Positions 57,587 through 64,000 of a stretch of 64,000 nucleotides of DNA are shown here, one piece after another. The notes under the pieces are model-generated. The model saw nothing but the letters and a program-made list of their open reading frames with translations. It was not told where the DNA came from and searched no databases. The DNA comes from Syngnathus acus. Taxonomy: Eukaryota; Chordata; Actinopteri; Syngnathiformes; Syngnathidae. The first letter of the stretch is position 1. Each line of letters starts with the position of its first letter. The DNA lies in contig NC_051098.1 in NCBI RefSeq assembly GCF_901709675.1, positions 13,979,918 to 14,043,917 of the forward strand, in the 5' to 3' direction. The translations under genes and the position numbers were made by a program.

Positions 57587-60500
57587 AAACACCTTGAAAA
57601 TATATCTTGCGCTTAAAGTTGAGCGTGCAGTTCCTATGTGTGTTTTTTTTTCGTTTTATTATTTCTGTTCTCGTGAGAAATCCTGTTGACCCGAAACACA
57701 GTGAATGTCGGGCATGTCCTGTTTGAACAGTTCTTGTTTTCTAAGCTCAGTCACGCCAGCACGAACAAGACGGCGTCTGTCTTAAGTCTGCCCGGTGTCG
57801 CTTGACGGCACCGCGGTCGTGGCCACCTCCTTTTATTTTTTTTCCCACAAGCTGCAAGAGCCTGTGCTCGCCCTGATTAGTCTTGTTTATTCTCCAAGTT
57901 CCTTTTTTGACTTGCAAGGACGCCGCGCCGGAGAGCCTCTTGGATTGAAAAGACCTTACATTGTTTCTGCAAGACTTTTTGTTTTGCACTTTGGCTTTTG
58001 ACTTGGCGTGTTCATGTAGTTGTGTAATCACCATTTTTGTTGTTTGTTTTACGTGATGTTAGTTTCTCCAATTAAAATACTTTTTCTGTCTTTTGGAGCT
58101 AAGTGTGGCTTTCATTGCGATGGAGCAGATACCTTCTCAATGGTCGGGCATTTTATTCATCCCGGAAAAGGTTCTTTTTTGTTATTACATAATGATTTGG
58201 TTTCATTTTGTTTGCACAAAAAAGTCACTAAACTTCCTGTCCGAGTCAACCATTTTATTTCCGTAATGTATATTTTAATAATGTGATTGGTGAATTATTA
58301 ATATTTGAACTCTAATGCATTTTTTATTATCTAAGGCTGATCATATTAGGTAGTTAATCAAATGGGATTTTGTTAAAAAAGTACCATCAAGGTCAAAGTT
58401 AAAAAAAAAAAAATTACGGGGGGATGTGTGAGATCTAATGTGAGTCTCGAGTGCAATTTCCATTTGAATGATTGATGATATTCGTGGGTTGTCCTGCGGC
58501 CATTTTATTTTGGACAAAACCAGTATCAGTTCCAAGTGGGCGCCTCCAATGTGAATCATTTTCACACCCTTATTACATTGAAGAAGACTAAAGAAATAAA
58601 TATGAAAGAGGACACATCAAAGCTTCGGCATCACCCGGGTCGAAATTACTATTCCGACGACGCCGTCCGATATGAAAATAGCTTTGAAGTTTGCTGTTAG
58701 TCTTTTGTAAAAGCCCTCAGAAGCGACATTGAGATCGTCGGGATGTCATTGTGCCGCGCGTGCAGGCGCAGGTGACCCTTATCTGTAGTGACGCCGGCTT
58801 TAATTGGATGCCTCCGCTGCTCTTCATCGGGCCATCGTCTCATCCGAGTTCAAACAACTCGCGATTGGATTGCGACGTTTGACAACCTGACGGCTTCATG
58901 ACAATAAAAAGACCACCATCCACCTACGAGGCCTCCAGTTTAGAACCACGTGACAATAAACCTGATATTAGGTAGATTGGCAATTTAAAAAAAAAAAAAA
59001 ACTCAGCGTTATACGAATAAAAAAAAAAGACCATAGCAACGTCATGTTCAGTGCAGTAGAAGTTGAATATCTCGCGTGTTTACTCCGATTCATGCCAAGA
59101 GTTGTCTCGGTTTGCAAAACAACATTTGCGTGCCGCCCCGCTGTTCTCCCGGGCTTGCAGATTATATCTCCATGTCAAGTAGGGCCGGCTCGGAGAGGAG
59201 CGAGCCCCCTCCCCTCCTCAGCCTTGATCCCTGGCTACCAAACATTTGAGTAGTTCAGCCCCCTTGATGCTCTGATTGATGCAGCGTGGTGACACAGTCA
59301 TTTTCCTCGCTGCAGTAACACTGTGTCACATTTATACAGTGACCCCCACCCTTCCATCAACCCTCCTGACTTCTTAACTTACTGTCATAAAGAAGGCGTA
59401 GTCTGCACTGACGCTAACTTGACGTCCCTTCAAATCCAGATCTGCAAGTCGCCGGTGTGAAGTTCTTTCGACACGACACACGTCCTCGCTTGGAGAAAGA
59501 GATTGCGAATCGCGAAACTAAAAGTGAAGTACGGTAATTGGGCCACTGTGTAAAACATCAAAACGGAATGACTTGCAAATTCTTTTTCAAGCTATATTCG
59601 GATAAATGCAAAGCCCAAAACGTATCAAATATTCACAGCCAGCCGTTGGTAACTTTGTGGGTTTGTCGGCATACACGAAAATAGACCGTTGATAACTGAA
59701 GGTTGTTAAAAACTCAAATAATTTGGGATGCGCCAATGCAATTTTGTTTTTCCTGGACCGATTGGCAAGGGTGTCGTTCACCCGTGTTCGGCTTCAGGAT
59801 CAACTTTACGGAGGAGGGCACTTACCAGTGTCACCTCTTTGTTGTTCCACATCTAACATGACTTTGGGCAGAGCCACAAAATAGATTGCAGGAAGTCCTG
59901 GCAGCGCAGGTGCTCAGTTCATTTTCTGATGTGGGACTTGAAATGATTGTTTTGCTTCAAGTGAATAAGCGACTAATTGTGGGCCGCCGTGCACGCTTGC
60001 CATCTGTCATGGGACCTCATCCCGTGCTCTGCCAACTCTCCCGTGCCTTTCATTCAGCAGATGCCCCGCAGCTGTGTTTCCACATCATCACAAGCAAGAC
60101 ATTTGGCTTCACATTTGACTAACAAAGTGCAAAAAAAACAAAACAAATCCAGATAGCAGGCCAAAACCACAGGATGCTTTGCAACACTTCTGAGCTGGCT
60201 AAAATAAAGGTGCGACGCCATTTTAAAGAAATATACGGTAATGCCAACTCTGTCATGGGAAGGACCTCGAGGCGATACGTTCTTGTCTGTAATGGCGGAG
60301 ATAACGCTCTTGTGTGGGTGCTCATGTCTCTTCCAGAACAAGCAATCCTAAATTTTAAGTCCTTTGACCCAGCGGTGACCCCGAGTTTACGACCCCGTTC
60401 GGGAGGGAATTTAAAGTTCCCGACCTATTTGTATGCTTTATCCCATCAACGCAAATATAAGAGTAGAGATGGCTGACAGAAAAGATGTCACATGGAATCC

Positions 60501-62051
60501 CGTTCAGGATTAGATGGGGAACTGGAAGAGTCCTGACATCACTGGCAGCTATCAAAGTAGGCGCAAAGATGCTAGCAATGTAATTCTTTCTTTCACGCCC
60601 GTCTTTGCCGGAAACAGCAACCGCCATTGATGTCTTTGCCGTCCTTGATAAAGAAGAAGCTCAGGTTCCGCTTTTATCAGGATTGTTAGACGGTGAGATT
60701 GTTCGACTGTCAATAAAGCTATGCCAACAAGACTTTCAAATGCATCAGTGGTTAGTCAACTGGGAATTTGACTAATGCAAAAATGTAGACATCCAAGGTT
60801 AAATAAGAGCTAGCGATAGCCGCTAAATGCTTAATGATGGCGTTCCGTTGCGGTCACTGTTATTATAAGTTATATTATAAGTAGCATTTGATTATTTCTC
60901 CCATTTTTGCATTCCCCCAGTCATTCATAAGACCACTTAGTCTATTTACCACAACCCCATTCTCATTATCATTCCTGGAGACGCAATAAAAAAAAAAAAA
61001 GCCCGTAAGGAATGCTGTGGAGATGAAGGCTATTTTTTGTGTGATGTTTTTTTTTTTTTTTTTGAAAAATAGAATAAAATAAAAGTGCTGCAGGGGGTGT
61101 ACATTCTGTAACCCAGATGAGATTGGCAGTTCTCTTCCTCAAAGCTTCATGCATATACAAGCAAAAAAAGCAATTATTTTGCTGAAACACTTCATTCATT
61201 GCGACCGTACGGCATCGCCGACCACATTATCTGGAATACTGCAGCAGGAAATGGAATAAACACTTTAGTTGTATAATACTTTCACAAATGAAAACAGAAG
61301 GAAGTTTAAAGCATCTCCTGCACCTGCTTTGGGTTAGCTACATCTTCCAATAGAAGCCATCGCTAATTAGCCATCATTATTCATGCGCAGGATAAGAAGA
61401 GCAAAGCTGACCCTTAATTAATGCGTCTATTGATCTCGGTCAACGTTTGCGCCTGCAGCTCTTGTGGATTGATTAGATGCATCTGTTGCTCACTCCAAGA
61501 CTTTGAGCGAACAAACAAATATTTTCTCATTGAGTCTCAATGACGATCCGGTAAACCTTTTATGCCGCCCTGCTGTTACATTAAAGATTAAAACTACTTA
61601 AAGCTGCTTCAATCGATTTTTAGCCGTAATGTCACACTTTAACGCGTCTGAGCAATGCGCCAATCGATTGCGATGGTGAAGACGCTCTCGGTTTTGCAGC
61701 TTTCCCATCGTCGGCGTCCAGTGAAGACCCTGCTGAGAGTCCACCTCACTTTTTGCGTGCATTTCCTCTTCAAATTGAACCATGAAGGTCATAAAGTCAA
61801 TTAAAAGTTGTGCATTCAAAACAAACTGCTGTAGTCTGATTAGCTTAATGCTAACTGCGTTTTTGCCTAATAACGCAACATCATTCCTATTGTGGTAACA
61901 CAACCTGAATTTGTGTTTTGCAATTTTTATCACTAACTTGTGCTAACACAGTAGTGAAGTCATAATTACCATGAATAAATGAATGAATGAATGAATGTAG
62001 TTGTTGACTCGCGGCTAGGAGCTAGCTTAACTCTGGGGCTATTTTTTAAGC
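57587..62051. other. rpa1 3-prime UTR and intergenic region
   Basis: ATTAAA at 58071-58076 is a plausible rpa1 poly(A) signal, about 490 bases after the stop. Beyond that no open frame resembles a known protein. A short hairpin is at 59289-59329, and an ATGA microsatellite at about 61970-61997. The next gene in the human order (RTN4RL1) is not visible. Confidence 0.45.
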
Positions 62052-62388
62052 CACAGGTGTCAAAGTCAAGGCCCCGGGGCCAGATACGGCCCGCCAAATC
62101 ATTTTAGATTTAAATTTCTAATTGTTTTCACTTTTAAAAAATAGAGCTATTGTTAGCAATTTTTTATTACCATTCATTTTTTTTTTAAATCATTTTCAAA
62201 TATTTAATTTTTAAATATTTGAACAGTTTTTATTAGTCTCTGTTTTGAAAACTAGTTATTCATCAGTTTGTTGTGGAGCCTATATTATATATACAATATG
62301 AGACATTCATACATTTGTTTAGGTTGACAATTTGAGAAAAACTATGATTATGATGCGGCCCGCGACAAAAATAAGTTCGACACCCCTG
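62052..62388. mobile_element. Non-autonomous hAT-like element, older copy
   Basis: Begins CACAGGTGTCAAAGTCAAGG and ends GTTCGACACCCCTG, with GCGGCCCGC-type motifs inside each end. Flanking octamers TTTTAAGC and CTTGAAGC match at six of eight positions, consistent with a decayed 8-base target duplication. It has no coding capacity. Confidence 0.65.
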
Positions 62389-62843
62389 CTTGAAGCAGTC
62401 GAGCCTTTGGTGAAAACGAGCATGATTAGATCTCATTATGACTCGACCCCCGTTCACTTAAAGGGGCCAATTTGGAATGATGAGTGGCAGACGAGAAACC
62501 TTCCACCTACGGGTCGGAGGCTTCTGTCATGTCCGATGTATGTATTTGTGGCACACGCTGACAATTACTTAGCGCCTCCAGGCCATGCAGGAGCACCTTC
62601 GACCTGATCTCTGTCATGAGGTGGCTGATAATAGTCGTGAGACAATTTGTCCTTTTGTGCGTCCGTGTGAACTGGACTGTCAAGGGGGGACCTGACTGGC
62701 GAGAAAACAATAGCATGAGGTCATTCATCAGTTTTTTTCTTTTCACGTTGGGGACTTGAGATTTCTTTTTAGTTTTCTGGTCACCATTTTTCTGAAATTA
62801 AACCAAGAGTTGAATGCCCAGTAACAAATGAGTTTGTTTAAAA

Positions 62844-63162
62844 CACAGGTGTCAAACTCAAGGCCCGGGGGCCAGATACGGCCCGCCACATCATTTTATG
62901 TGGCCCGCCAAGACAAATTGTGCATCAAACTTGTGTCATTACTAAAATTGCAAATTGTCCTCACTTTTAATAATCTTTTTTTTTTTTTATATTTGACCAG
63001 TTTTTAGTCGTCTGATTTGAAAACGAGTTATTTGTCAGTTTGTTTTGTAGCTTTTACTGTATATAATATGAGGTGCTCATACATTTATTTGGGTTGATGG
63101 CCCTCCGAAAGAAGCTATGACTACAATGCGGCCCGCCAAAAAAAATGACTTTGACATCCCTG
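62844..63162. mobile_element. Non-autonomous hAT-like element with intact 8-base target duplication
   Basis: Same family and orientation as the element at 62052. It begins CACAGGTGTCAAACTCAAGG and ends ACTTTGACATCCCTG, giving 16-base imperfect inverted ends. It is flanked by a perfect GTTTAAAA duplication (62836-62843 and 63163-63170), which is diagnostic of hAT-type insertion. It is 319 bases long with no transposase. Confidence 0.8.
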
Positions 63163-63170
63163 GTTTAAAA

Positions 63171-64000
63171 GGAAAAATGTGGTGTTTAATGTTTTTTTGT
63201 TTTGCTAAGATGACAGTTTTCTTTTATTAACTCAAAATGGTTACTGTGTAAGATTGACTAACCCTCCATTAAAGCTAGCTTTTTTCCCCTGTCACTTTAA
63301 ATTGCTTTTAGATTTTTTTTCTTTTCTTTTGACAGGCCTTTTAGTTTGGACTTTATCACGCTTTAAAGAAACTCACAAAGTTCTGTGAACAGAACAGTCC
63401 CTTTATGTTGTGCTCACTTGTTCCTTTTGCATCTGTTTCGAAAATGCTCTGACTGCTGCAGCACCCAGAAAGGTGCAGCACAGTCTGCCAAATTTCTCAA
63501 CACGCTCATCGAGCCTTGCCCCAATGTTTATGAGCGTAATATAGCAAATCTTTCTGGGTCGAGCGTTCCCAGGAGCAGGCATCATCTAATTGCTGTTATC
63601 TTTTTGGATATCCAAAGAGTGAAGTCCAATGAAGCTGCCAAAATAAGAGCCTTGGTTTTAACTGACCATGTGACACAAAATCATTCCGAAGATCAAGGCA
63701 GGGCCACTGCTGATGAAAGAAGTCCGAGGTTGTGTCAGGCCTGCGAAGGCTGGCATCAATTCATATATTCATTTCTCTTAAATTTTTATCATCTCACAAA
63801 AAATCAATTCCAAAGGGATGAAAGGCTTTTTTTTTTACTTATTCTGGCAGTGACCTTGTGTTGCATTTCAAAAATAGACGATGACAAAAAAAATCAGTAC
63901 TCCATCTTTTTTTTTTTTTTTTTTTTAATGCCAGACAAATCAGTCAAGCCAAGCAAAGAGTTTTACTTAAATTAGTTTGAAATGAGACATCTTTTATGTA
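63171..64000. other. Terminal intergenic stretch
   Basis: AT-rich sequence with T and A runs. An open frame of 196 codons on the + strand (63385-63975) has no recognisable similarity and runs through low-complexity sequence, so it is not called a gene. Confidence 0.4.

Noticed and set aside
63385-63975. Plus-strand 196-codon open frame near the window end
   Set aside because: It has no recognisable domain, runs through T-rich low-complexity sequence, and has no splice or promoter context.
57587-64000. RTN4RL1, the next gene after RPA1 in human
   Set aside because: No leucine-rich-repeat coding sequence is visible; it may lie beyond the window.

Overview
This is a vertebrate nuclear DNA window, almost certainly from a teleost fish. 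The genes are intron-split with GT-AG junctions, the snRNA genes are vertebrate U1 and U2, and a tandem array of C2H2 zinc-finger genes has the fish-type layout of a short conserved first exon, an acidic IKEE-rich linker and a finger array. From recall of similar N-terminal exons I lean towards a percomorph, possibly a syngnathid (pipefish/seahorse), but this has not been checked.

Layout. 1.9-3.4 kb: gmnc (geminin coiled-coil protein, multiciliogenesis). 5.3-7.1 kb: tsen34 (tRNA-splicing endonuclease subunit with its catalytic triad). 7.4-28.9 kb: six tandem zinc-finger gene copies. The first is a clear pseudogene and the other five have intact two-exon reading frames (591, 567, 710, 654 and 623 aa with 13-18 fingers). 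The copies alternate between two upstream leader types (A-B-A-B-A), so the array appears to have grown partly by duplication of a two-gene unit. 29.9-30.9 kb: a U2 snRNA gene followed by a U1 snRNA gene, same strand, each with a plausible PSE. 31.2-40.4 kb: wdr81 (BEACH/WD40 endosome-maturation protein), reconstructed across 11 coding exons to 2037 aa. 42.2-44.8 kb: serpinf2 (alpha-2-antiplasmin), 8 coding exons, 461 aa. 45.6-57.6 kb: rpa1 (replication protein A large subunit), 17 coding exons, 601 aa. 57.6-64.0 kb: no gene recognised, but two related hAT-like non-autonomous elements near the end. All genes found are on the + strand.

Context. wdr81, serpinf2 and rpa1 reproduce a block conserved with human 17p13.3, although SERPINF1 and SMYD4, which lie between SERPINF2 and RPA1 in human, are not seen here. 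gmnc and tsen34 come from other human chromosomes, so the zinc-finger array sits at the junction of unrelated syntenic blocks. The genes do not form a pathway. The most distinctive material is the zinc-finger array: a repeated 5-prime leader, a captured second leader, module-wise finger shuffling, SUMO-like IKEE motifs, and one decaying copy. Exon borders were placed by eye from splice consensus, frame and recalled homologue sequence; the total coding lengths of gmnc, tsen34, wdr81, serpinf2, rpa1 and the five intact zinc-finger genes are all divisible by three.
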